This document shows, piece after piece, positions 37,881 to 47,394 of a stretch of DNA of 64,000 nt. The translations under genes and the position numbers were made by a program. The notes beneath the pieces are model-generated. The model did no database searches, had not been told where the DNA came from, and saw only the letters and a list, made by a program, of their open reading frames with translations. Where the stretch lies: positions 2,104,001 through 2,168,000 of the forward strand of contig JAFMOC010000051.1 of the NCBI GenBank assembly GCA_019802505.1, in the 5' to 3' direction. Each line of letters opens with the position of its first letter. The stretch's first letter is position 1. This DNA comes from Corydoras sp. C115. Taxonomy: Eukaryota; Chordata; Actinopteri; Siluriformes; Callichthyidae.

Positions 37881-39066
37881 CAATGTAAAGCCAGAGACAA
37901 GGCACCTATATGAAGGCATATAAACAAAGATATGGTATAAAATGCCGTTACACTAGATGCCTGGCTTCGGTCATGATGGCAAATAGTAATATCAAGATTG
38001 TGTTTAGTTTGTAATTACAGTGTAGCTAAATATAAAGGTATTATATTTAAAAACTTTTTTATGCAAAGATGTAATTAATATGATGCACATCCTGTATGAA
38101 ACAAAAAAATAAAGCACTTTCACAGGCAGTCACAGGGTACCGATGTCGAGTAGCTTGTTTTTTTAATTAATTAAACAATTTCATCCAGCACAGCCAGAAC
38201 ATTCTACCAGTAATATAAACTAAATCTGTTAGCAGAGGGTTTCTTTTTTTAGATTTTATGTTTATACTCGCAGCTGCTTGCTGTTATTGCAAATCACACT
38301 GTACAAAAGTCTATAATCAGTGATTGAGATGTTTAAAGCCACAGCAAATTATTTTTAATGCCAATTAATCAACTAGATGTTTCTGTTTCCTGATCCCAAG
38401 AAGGTGTCTTGAAATAGGATTTTCAGTTTACTGATGACGGGAAAGAAACAAGTAAGTATTTTTGGAATCAGAGAATTATGATTTTCAATTCAGTTCAAAA
38501 ATAATTCAATAATTCAATTGAAATAAAATGCTAATCACCAAGTGCTTAATTCTTGCTCTAAATACCTCAGCCTAAAATATTTAGCAACAGATTAACACTG
38601 AATATGGAAATCAGTAAGATTAAAGGATCTGTTCTGTTTTTACCTGAAGTGCACAATTTTAATCTGTGACAACCAAACTAGTTACTCATATTTCCAAAAC
38701 CACACCTAAAATAGGCAGGCATTCCAAGCTTGACTGATGCCTGCAGCAAGCTCTCATTTTAATGGTGGATATTGTATGGTTTTCTAAATGGAAGAATATT
38801 AAAGCTAGGTTGTTTTCTAATCTTAGCCTGAAGCATCTACAAGAACTCACAAGCATTAAAAAAAACTTACCCACAAATCATTAGATAGAGGATAGATAGA
38901 AATAGAGCTGAATTAAAATGGTTTTTCTAAACCCCTTTGGCCACAGTGTCTTGTACATTTTGCTGCACTGAGTTGTTTGCAGAAACATTTGACCTGAATT
39001 TTATACACATTGCCTTCAAAATTAATTGGAAATTTTGCAATATTATTTATTATTATTATTATTATT

Positions 39067-39403
39067 GGGCTTAGTGGTTAGCACGTTCTCCTCTCAGCAC
39101 TAGGGATTCCCGGTTCGAATCCCCATCTGGGTGGAGTTTCCATGTTCTCCCCGTGTCTGCGTGGGTTTCCTCCGGGTTCTCCGGTTTCCTCCCACAGTCC
39201 AAAAACATGGATCAAGTCAATTGAATTCTCAAAATTGCCCCATATAGAGTGTGTCTGTGTGAGTGAGTGTGTGCCCAGCAATGGATTGGCGCCCTGTCCT
39301 GGGTCTATCTGCCCAGCGCCCAAGACGTTCTCCCCTGGATGGGCATGGGGAACCCCACCGCGACCCTAATAGAGGATAAAGCGGAAGATAATGAATAAAT
39401 GAA
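39067..39403 (+). mobile_element. tRNA-derived SINE, near full length
   Basis: GGGCTTAGTGGTTAGCACGT (A-box-like) and GGTTCGAATCC (B box) form the tRNA-like head, followed by the same body as the copy at 8563-8914. It ends CGACCCTAATAGAGGATAAA, GCGGAAGATAATGAATAAATGA. It is inserted in an ATT microsatellite: ATT runs lie on both sides (39043-39066 and 39404-39420), so target-site duplication and microsatellite cannot be told apart. A second, diverged SINE follows immediately. Confidence 0.85.
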
Positions 39404-39420
39404 TTATTATTATTATTATT

Positions 39421-39660
39421 GGGTGGCACGGTGGCTTAGTGGTCAGCACATATGGTCTCTCTGAGATGGGGATTTCAGGTTTGAATCCCAATCTGGGTAA
39501 AGTTCAAGGTGAAGTGAATGCTCTAAATCGCCCCATATAGTGTGTGTATTGTGAGTGATTGAGTGTCCTGGGTGTATCTGCCCAGAACCCAAAACATTCT
39601 CCTCTGGATGGACATGGGGAATCCCCCACAACCCTAGTGGAGGATTAAATTAAAAATTAT
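39421..39660 (+). mobile_element. Diverged SINE of the same type, directly after the first
   Basis: It starts GGGTGGCACGGTGGCTTAGT, a more complete 5' end than the neighbouring copy, and has a mutated B box (GGTTTGAATCCC). The middle of the body is deleted: the notch falls between AAAGTTCAAGG and GAATGCTCTAAATCG. It ends ACCCTAGTGGAGGATTAAATT. Being more decayed than the copy at 39067, it is likely the older insertion. Confidence 0.78.
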
Positions 39661-39810
39661 TAGTAACATACTATTACCACAAAGTAAGAAAAAATGTGAA
39701 ATTAGGAAGCAGTGAATCTTGTTTTGTTTACTGGTGGTGAGATCTGAATACTTCTGTTTGAAGATGGTTTATTCTTAATATTTCTTTTAGCAGCTTTTTT
39801 TCTGATTCTA

Positions 39811-40312
39811 AATTACTCCATTACTCACTTCCCTCCATTGGCTTCCTGTAGCTGCTCACATTCAGTACAAGTCGCTGACTCTGGCATACAGAACCGTTTC
39901 TGGATCTTCCCCTTCGTACCTTCACTCTATCTTTTCAAAATACACTCCGACTCGTTCCCTTCGCTCCAGTGATGATTGCCGCCTGGCGATTCCACCTCAC
40001 CGAGGACCTGATTCTCACTCCGTGGCGTTCACCACTGCAAAATGGTGGAACGATCTTCCCAACTCTGTCCGTAAGGCAGAATCACTAAACAGTTTTAAGA
40101 AACTACTGAAGACGCATCTCTTTAACAAATACCTGTTGTAGTTAAAAAAAAAAAATAAATAAAATAAAAAAAGAGGGGGGGGGGGCGCAGCATCGAATAA
40201 CAATCAGGTTTGATGAATTTAGTTGGTTTTCTCCATGGCTTCTGACTTGTAGTGTTCTCATTTGTAAGTCACTTTGGATAAAAGCGTCTGCTGAATGTAA
40301 ATGTAAATGCAT
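39811..40312 (+). pseudogene. 3' end of an L2/Rex-like LINE (ORF2 C-terminus and tail)
   Basis: From 39824 to the TAG at 40139-40141 the frame is open and encodes the conserved C-terminal block of a non-LTR reverse-transcriptase ORF2: SLHWLPVAAHIQYKSL, SPSYL, YTPTRSLRSSDD, AFTTAKWWNDLPNSVR, SLNSFKKLLKTHLFNKYL. The family pattern is LHWLPV, YxPxRxLRSS, WNxLPxxIR, FKxxLKTHLF. The 3' UTR holds an A-rich run and a G run (40142-40185) and ends with CACTTTGGATAAAAGCGTCT and ATGTAAATGTAAATG, the usual L2-type tail. It is truncated at its 5' end (about 106 codons left) but the remaining frame is intact, which suggests a fairly young insertion. A decayed relative lies at 45709-45916. Confidence 0.85.
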
Positions 40313-40423
40313 CTAGCTGTGAATGAGTGAATCATTGCATTAAAATGACAGCAGTCCAGTTGTATAGTGACGACCTTGCCACTTGTTACTTATTCTTGAT
40401 TATGACCTCCCACTAGCTCAAGC

Positions 40424-40466
40424 TCGACCCTAGTAGAGGATAAAGTGGAAGATAATGGATGGATGG
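40424..40466 (+). mobile_element. SINE tail fragment
   Basis: CGACCCTAGTAGAGGATAAA and GTGGAAGATAATGGATGGATGG match the 3' tail of the SINE at 39067 almost base for base. Nothing of the tRNA head or body precedes it, so this is a strongly 5'-truncated insertion. Confidence 0.75.
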
Positions 40467-40769
40467 TATTCATATCAAACCCCACCACAGGGCCGTTCAG
40501 TCCACATGGATTTACCAAACGCATGTTACCTTGTAATACATGGTTTGCTGTTGCCCTCTGTTGGCCGTGAGGTGTAAACACAGCAAGCTTCAAGACTTTT
40601 TATAATGGTTTGTCACTATATAGACAGACAGACGCGCACCAGGTTTGTCATCACACCCAAAGCCCTCTGTGCGTTCTACCGGACTAAGTAGAATCTGTTC
40701 GCCTACTAACAATCAAATCGGAAGCAAGCATTTCCGACAACACTGCCGAGACGACTGAAAAAGTTTCAA

Positions 40770-41010
40770 AACCATCTGCGTCCCAAATCGCACATTTTCC
40801 CCTTATGCGGCGCGCTTCCCGGGCCTTTAGATGTGCTTGTTCTAGCGTTTGATTGCGCGCAATCCCTTCGCACATCACAGCGGTACTTTAGCAGACATGA
40901 CAGCTGCTCAAGGTGCACGTTTAAATACGGCGGGCGACTCATCGAACGTCCCTACCTAGTGCCCTACGCGGAGCGTGAGCCGTGCTTTCGGACGCGCGGC
41001 AAGCCCTTTA
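40770..41010. repeat. Possible remnant of a fish DNA-transposon-like repeat
   Basis: CTGCGTCCCAAATCGCACAT at one end and CCTAGTGCCCTACGC with TTTCGGACGC at the other resemble the two ends of a very common fish repeat (CGTCCCAAATCGCATACT ... AGTGCACTA-TAGGG ... TTTGGGACGC). The arrangement is inverted, as expected of a MITE. The interior has drifted and is CpG-rich. Confidence 0.35.
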
Positions 41011-41180
41011 CTGGAAATGGCACGGCCTTCAAGCCGAAATGACGCCTCGCGGTCCCGCCCACACGGTGGCGTCAGGAAGCCTCTGTCTCACAGCGCGTTT
41101 ACAATGTAGGAGGAAAGTTGGCGGCTCCGCTGTAGGTGCGTATTTGCCACGTTTATCACGTTTATTGCGACTTCGTTAGT
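40780..41180. promoter_or_regulatory. CpG-rich segment, possible stat6 promoter region
   Basis: This is the most CpG-dense stretch of the window (GCGGCGCGC, CGGACGCGCGGC, ACGCGGAGCGTGAGCCG, CCTCGCGGTCCCGCCC), against an AT-rich background. GGCGGCTCCGCTGTAG|GTGCGT near 41120-41141 looks like a leader with a splice donor. Such islands usually mark promoters, and the next gene on the + strand is the STAT gene. Part of the CpG content may come from the repeat remnant at 40770-41010. Confidence 0.45.
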
Positions 41181-41373
41181 ACGTGGTGGTGAAAAGTCTA
41201 TAGTTTGGCTTTTTTTCATAACTGTTAACTACATGGGAATAATTAGTCTCGGGCTATTAATGTGGGGATGGTGTTTGGATGTGTTCTTATAGTTATGTTA
41301 TGTGTTTATGTAAACATGGAGAAAACGTGAAATATGGATTTTAAGAAAACGGGTGAATAAAGGCGTTCGGCTA

Positions 41374-41374
<1 letters not shown>

Positions 41375-41412
<38 letters not shown>

Positions 41413-41450
41413 CGTGCGTGTGTGTGTGTGTGTGCGTGTGTGTGTGTTTG
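41375..41450. repeat. (TG)n microsatellite with TGCG interruptions
   Basis: About 38 TG/CG dinucleotides in alternating purine-pyrimidine order, a Z-DNA-prone tract. It is followed within 400 bp by two CA tracts in the opposite sense. Confidence 0.95.
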
Positions 41451-41622
41451 TCCGGCAGGATGAGCTATCTGCTGCTGACAGGAAAGTGAAAGTAGAGCCT
41501 AGTTGGGAAGGGAAACAACACACACACACACACACACACATTTCCACGTACGGCGCGTCGCGTACACGGAAGGAGTACATTCTTATTTCTCATTGCATGT
41601 CAAGTGCTGGCGTCGACCAGAG
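41451..41622 (+). other. Candidate non-coding first exon of stat6 (3' edge at a consensus donor)
   Basis: GTCGACCAGAG|GTAAGT gives one of the best splice-donor matches in the region, at 41622/41623. It lies just downstream of the CpG-rich block and upstream of the acceptor at 54455 before the STAT start codon. The 5' edge is unknown. If correct, the first intron is about 12.8 kb. Confidence 0.35.
41517..41540. repeat. (CA)12 microsatellite
   Basis: Twelve CA units, complementary in sense to the TG tract 67 bp upstream. Confidence 0.93.
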
Positions 41623-41738
41623 GTAAGTTTATTCTACATCATTGTGTTTGTCTTCTACTTTTAAATGTTTGTTTGTGAACGACGTTATCGGCACCGTACA
41701 GTAAAAAGTGAACCGTCCGATAAGAAACGACGGACGGT

Positions 41739-41739
<1 letters not shown>

Positions 41740-41779
<40 letters not shown>
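41740..41779. repeat. (CA)20 microsatellite
   Basis: Twenty uninterrupted CA (ACAC) units ending before CGCTCGAGGTCGAC. Four tandem GGTTCC(T/C) units follow at 41821-41848. Confidence 0.95.
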
Positions 41780-41782
<3 letters not shown>

Positions 41783-41820
41783 CGAGGTCGACCTACATTT
41801 AATAAACAGAACTCGGTGCT

Positions 41821-41848
41821 GGTTCCTGGTTCCCGGTTCCCGGTTCCC
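41821..41848. repeat. Four tandem 7-bp units (GGTTCCC)
   Basis: GGTTCCT followed by three GGTTCCC units, in the putative promoter-proximal intron. Confidence 0.9.
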
Positions 41849-44443
41849 TCAGCCTCCTCCAGCCTGCAGACCTGCTGTTTTTTTCGCCTGTAATGAGACG
41901 CGACGTCGTGAGAAACGCAGGCCTGCAGTTGGCGGCTGATCGAGCCATGATGTCGGACGCGTCCTGACAAGTTGTTTTTTTCGTTTAGAGTAAACGAAGC
42001 AAACGGCAGAACTTTGTTTTGGGGTCGGGAGGGTTGGCTGCATTTCTGAGAAAAGCCGAGCTTGTATAAAACGAAATATTGCTTTTTTAACTTCGCTTGT
42101 TGTGGTGTAACCTACATGACAAGGCTGTGCCATTTAGTAGAACTTTTCTAAAACCTGAACTATTTTAAAAGGACAGGTTCGATTTCGAATAGTTTAATGA
42201 AGAACTGCATGTTGGTTATTTATTTATTACTACAGTATACATTTAAAAAAGTTTCCAACTAAAACCTGCCGTTTGTTCGGGCCTGCTTAGTTTCTGTTCC
42301 CTCTTCGTTTGAGGCGAGGTGTTGCTGATTTGTCTGATTCCTCTCACTTTATTTGAACGCTATGGAAATTGGATTGGGGGTTATTTGCAGTGTAAGGTCT
42401 TTACTCTATGTACTTTAATGCCAGTTGTTTGTAACCTGCTAGCAGCAACAGTAAAGCCACATATCACATAACTAACATTGGTGCAATGTAACTAAAATAT
42501 ATTTGGAAATGAGAATGGCTTTATATGTAGTTCCTCAAGTGCATAATCATTTAGCAATTCATCATTTAATGCTATTTTTTTTAAAAACCAGCTCTGTGTT
42601 GAACATAGTGAATTGACTGTTGACCAGGTTGCAGGTTGAGTTCCTGCCACACCTGTATAATTTTTTTTAAGGAAAAACATAGGCGAGGATGATAACATAA
42701 CCACAAGTACTAGCAATATGGCAGATTATAGATACTTTATACTTAAAATAAATGCATCACAAACCTGCACACTAGAATTGATTTAAAACCTGAAGATGGA
42801 TATCATTCACTTATCTATATTAAATAAATAAACTACATTATATTTAAATTAAATGTGAGTGTTTAGATCATTTTTGTGGTTATTGTATGACATACAGGAT
42901 GGATGTCTGGAGCTCAAAACTTCAAAGCTTGCAATTCTTTCAGAGAAGTTTGACCCTGCATCATTTGTCTGGTTATCATTATTCGACATGCCTGAACTGG
43001 AGTCAGTTCCTGGAAGTATTGGGGAAAGTGAGGATCATAAAAATGTTTGTAGAAGATCTGATTTGTTGACTTTACTGTGCATAGTTTTGTTTTCTTAAAT
43101 CCTGTAATAATAATTTTAAAAACTATAATTTCAAATATTAAGTTGTTAATTACGTATTTCAAAAGATTACAACCACTACCTTGGGTTTACAGTTATATTA
43201 ATGATATTTTTTCAAAATTCTAACAATTACAGTGAATTTTAATCAGTTTTTACTACATGATCTTGCGTCACACTGCTGCTACACTATTGGCTGTTTAAAT
43301 AACTGCATGCATTAGTAGTTTATTTCCTATTAATGTATACTGTGAATATTTAGTACTCCTGTGCACGGCAGTGAGATTTACAGTAAAAGAATGACAAAAG
43401 TATTTTTTTTTCTTATTTTCAAGCACAGATTACTTGAATGACAAATCTGCATCTGAAAAATATAAACATTTTTATAAACTTCTGTAATGCATTAGTACAT
43501 ATCTGGTTGTTTATAGCACTCAATGAACGGCAATCACAAACTCCATTAGACTTGGGGTCAGTGGTTCTATATGTATGTTATGCCCTGTGGTTCTGAAAAG
43601 CCCGTTTAACACGTTGCATTGACCAGATGGTCAAGTGGAAGAGAAGTAGTTGGTGTTTTTGCTAGTCTTTAGGGAAGAACCACATGTAATTATGTATAGG
43701 ATAACATATTTAATACCACACCACAGACAGCATTACACACAGAAAACTTAATTTAAACACCTAAACCTTTCAGCTAGCCCAAAAATGTTTAAAAAAAAAA
43801 CACCCTTTTTGCAGAGAGATGGACTTTTTGTTATCTGTCGGTTAATAAGAAAATATGTGATTATCTGTTTAAAACCACCATTTTATAAGGTAAATCTGGT
43901 TAACAAGACAAGTTAACACACATCTATTCAACCAACAAGTCAATACATTTAGACATGTAAATATGGTCAAGAAAAATTGCTGAGGTTTTTACTCAGCGAA
44001 AGATAACGGCGAAAATTTTAACAGGATGTGGTTGTTGGTTCAAGTCTGGATGGACTGATCTGTGTATCTCAGAAATCGCTACTATACTGGCCATGACGTT
44101 AAATAAGGGTATTATCCCTTTTAAGTATCACACAGAGGAGATTTGTACACTTTATTTTGGAGGGAGAGCTTACATTATCCTGTTCGCTGTGGTGTTCTGT
44201 TTTGAATCATCTCCTGTTGTAGGAAAAATGCTGTCTGCGCGGTGACTTCTAGATGATATCTTGTAACTTCGCCTGGTTAAAGGTGCAGCATCATACTTTT
44301 TTACAAACTGAGAAGCTCATTTTAGTTTAAGTTCAAGTCAGAGATTTATTTTAAACCATTAAGCTTGAAAATGTTAAAGTTTGTCACCTATTGCAGGATT
44401 AATTTTAAAAATGTTGACATCGTAGGTGCTGCTGTTTGCGTTA

Positions 44444-44595
44444 TTCATTCATTCATTCATTCATTCATTCATTCATTCATTATCTACCGCTTTATCCTCT
44501 ATTAGGATTGCGGTGGGGTTCCCCATGCCCATCCAGGGGAGAACGTCTCGGGCGCTGGGCAGACACACCCAGGACAGGGCGCCAACCTATCGCTG
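44444..44595 (-). mobile_element. 5'-truncated SINE with 13-bp target-site duplication
   Basis: On the minus strand this is the 3' half of the same SINE as at 8563: CCTGTCCTGGGTGTGTCTGC, CATCCAGGGGAG region, then ATAGAGGATAAAGCGGTAGA and nine GAAT tail units (ATTC at 44444-44481 on the + strand). The direct repeat GCTGTTTGCGTTA is exact at 44431-44443 and 44596-44608. The tRNA-like head is missing, as expected for incomplete reverse transcription. Confidence 0.88.
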
Positions 44596-45708
44596 GCTGT
44601 TTGCGTTAATTGTTTTGAATTTGGCGCTTTGTTCTGAGTGGGTTCTAATTGATACTATGTGGATTTGTATTTTAGCCAGCGGTTCACATTTGCATACCTT
44701 TATTAAAACCTGTGTGAGAGAAACGCCGCAGTAACAGATGTTACTTGTAGCTCTGTTTACACAGAGAGTAATAGAATAAAGACGAATTCGTTTTCTCATA
44801 GCACAACGTTGCAAACGTTAGCCTATTATTATTGCTGCAGAAGTATGGGAATTTCCCCCTATTACCTTACTAAAATACAAGCCCTGATTTACATAGGGAA
44901 CAGACCGTTGGACCGTTTACAGAGAACGGTCCATGTAAGAGAATATATCCAGTGAGCAGCGGTTCTTTCAGCAAAAAATGCCTTGGTCATGCCAGGTGTC
45001 TCTAGAAAATGGCCAGGATGATAGAAATGAAACAGAAACCTAAATAAACACTTTTAAAGTTTGGAGAAATGTTGTCTAGTCTAATTAATTTAGAGATTTG
45101 CTGTGACATTCAGATAGAAGGGTCAGAATCTGTTTATACAACATGAATAAATGTCAAATGGAGGTGAGTTCTTGGCACTAATTTGTTCCCGTCTTTACAG
45201 TTAACACTCCCAGAGTGGTGGTGTTTAAAATATCCATCCCTTTATGTCCACAGTGTTCCCTTCTTCAGATGAGTATACTGCACAGTATGACTTCCACATC
45301 CCGATCTTATAACAATAAAGCCCCCCTGGACCAGGACAGAACTGAAGTCTCTGAGGAATGCACTATAAGCCTTGCTAGAATTAAGGCACTAAAGGGGGAT
45401 CCAACCCAGAATTAGCAAGGTGTATCTAACAAAGAGGCTGTTAGGAGTATGTTACCATTGAGTAACATTTTACCATAATGTTTTATGTTGAACTTTTTAG
45501 TAGACTACATAATTTTTTTTTTTCTTACAACTGTCTATGTAAACAAAGAGTCATGCTTTACAATGTCAAGATGATTTAGATCGGTACTGATTAATCAAGC
45601 AGCTGTTAGTCAATGTCCTCATCTCACTTTTATTAACCACCGCTATGCATTGCCCACTGGCCTTTTAGCTTGCACAATTAACTCAAACAGAAACAATACA
45701 AACCCATG

Positions 45709-45916
45709 TTACTCCACTACTTTCCCCATTGGCATCTTGTAGTTGTCTGCATTCGGTATACGGCTATGAAATTATATGGTCAATGATATTGGATCCGATC
45801 AATGGGTCAGTATTTAATGAAACTGCAGACTAACTTGTTGACTCTGGTGGTTTTGCTCTTTTATTTAAAAGTTGGTTTGGATGAAAACATCTGCTGAGTG
45901 ACTAATGGTAAATGTG
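45709..45916 (+). mobile_element. Internally deleted, decayed L2/Rex-like LINE end
   Basis: The start (TTACTCCACTACTTTCCCCA, TTGGCATCTTGTAGTTGTCT, GCATTCGGTA) aligns with 39814-39870 of the LINE remnant. The end (TTGGTTTGGATGAAAACATC, TGCTGAGTGACTAATGGTAAATG) aligns with the tail at 40268-40310. The coding middle is lost. It is clearly older than the copy at 39811. Confidence 0.65.
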
Positions 45917-47360
45917 TTGGCATCATAGGTTTTATATCCAAAATACCTCCATACTGAACTTAATTGGCAGAGGCTTGTCACGTGAACGGTTTTCATTAGT
46001 CATTTATGTGCATATAAATGTTGCCCTGGGCCACTTCTGATGGGGGCAGCATGATGTAAAAAGAATGGCATGAATTTGTAAAGCATTGGGTCATAAGCAC
46101 TGCTTAACATGCATCCTAAATCTCAGCATTTTAGGATTGAGCGTTATTCATGTAACCTTATTACTAAATGAAAACAATATTAAAATTCCAGGTATTTTGA
46201 GAAGAGAGATGTATTTAACGTGTACAAATTGATTCGCTGTTAAATGAGAAGCTTTTGAAATGGTCACTAATCATTTACTGCAAATATCTGCATCAATGTA
46301 CTTCAGGCTCATAGTCAAATGCAAATCTTCACCTTTTATATTTGACTGGGACTCCCCTCACTGTGTCACGGTTTTCTCAATGACTCATTTTAAGACTTCC
46401 TTAAAACTTCCTTTTGTGCTTTTGTTTTGTTGTGCTGCCAACATTTCTGCCATGTCATAAAGAAGCTCAGATTATGTGTTATGGTAGTAAACTGAGAGAA
46501 AAACGCAAAGAAAAATTTACCAGAACTGGAATTTGTTAGTCATGACACACTGGGTATACTCATTTTATTTTCAACATTTCAATGCAGATGCAGAGCTTAG
46601 CAGTAATGTATATTCACCCTCAAGAGCTTAATAACCAGACCTATGCTTAATTTGTTTAACCTTTTTATTACAATTTAAGCCATGATGTTATCTAATAAAT
46701 ATACAGTTTTGTGGAAGTGTATACAATTTACGTTCTTTGAACAGCACAATGGAGGAATCAAGATTAAACTAAACTGCTGCATTTGATTCACGTAAACATG
46801 ATTCTGACTTGATTCCAAATCCAGACAGCATGTTTACGAATACAGTTTCGAGCTCTTGTGATCAGACCACGCAGTGCAGTTTACACAGAGAGAAACGATG
46901 CTGTGTTTGTTTTGTGTAAGGCAGGTGCAGAGAGAGATTATTACGGTCATCTGGTAATGGTCATGTTATGGTAACATTCTTGCTGCCATATGTGTATTAG
47001 AGCATTTTAGAGTCCATGTGCTTTGCGTTTAACTTGTTTGCTGAAAGACTTGTAGATGATGTCATTACTTCACAAAACCTGCACGTTTTACATGCTACAG
47101 TTAAAGTCCAACTGTACTTATCCTCTTTGCATACTTAAATGGTTGTACCAACAAGTTAAAGCATGTCCCTGATTGTAGTTACAGATATGATTCTTCAGGA
47201 GTCTCTGCAAAAAAGAATATATTTGGCATATTTAAAAGAGGCTCTCAACTGGTAGGGATGAGAACAGAAGAACAGAACAGAAGAAATAACTAAATATAAA
47301 TGATAAAATAGCTCTGTACAGCACAATACAAAAAATTGTGTGAAAGAGGTAGTGATTACA

Positions 47361-47394
<34 letters not shown>
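47361..47394. repeat. (ATT)11 microsatellite
   Basis: An uninterrupted ATT run of about 34 nt. Confidence 0.95.

Larger units (their letters stand above)
35571..39066. other. Intergenic region between fignl2 and the repeat cluster
   Basis: No gene recognised. It contains a probable old repeat (36540-36680), a long hairpin (36853-36930), GTGC-rich repeats (36983-37014), a 20-nt C run (37210-37229) and a GC-richer, possibly conserved block (37480-37880). The rest is AT-rich without recognisable structure. Confidence 0.5.

Noticed and set aside
43007..43015. TTCCTGGAA, a STAT-binding (GAS) site in the putative stat6 intron
   Set aside because: A six-base constraint occurs by chance about every 4 kb, so autoregulation cannot be claimed.
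42859..43098. 79-codon frame in the putative stat6 first intron
   Set aside because: It reads like plausible protein in places, but I recognise no family, and there is no supporting splice pair.
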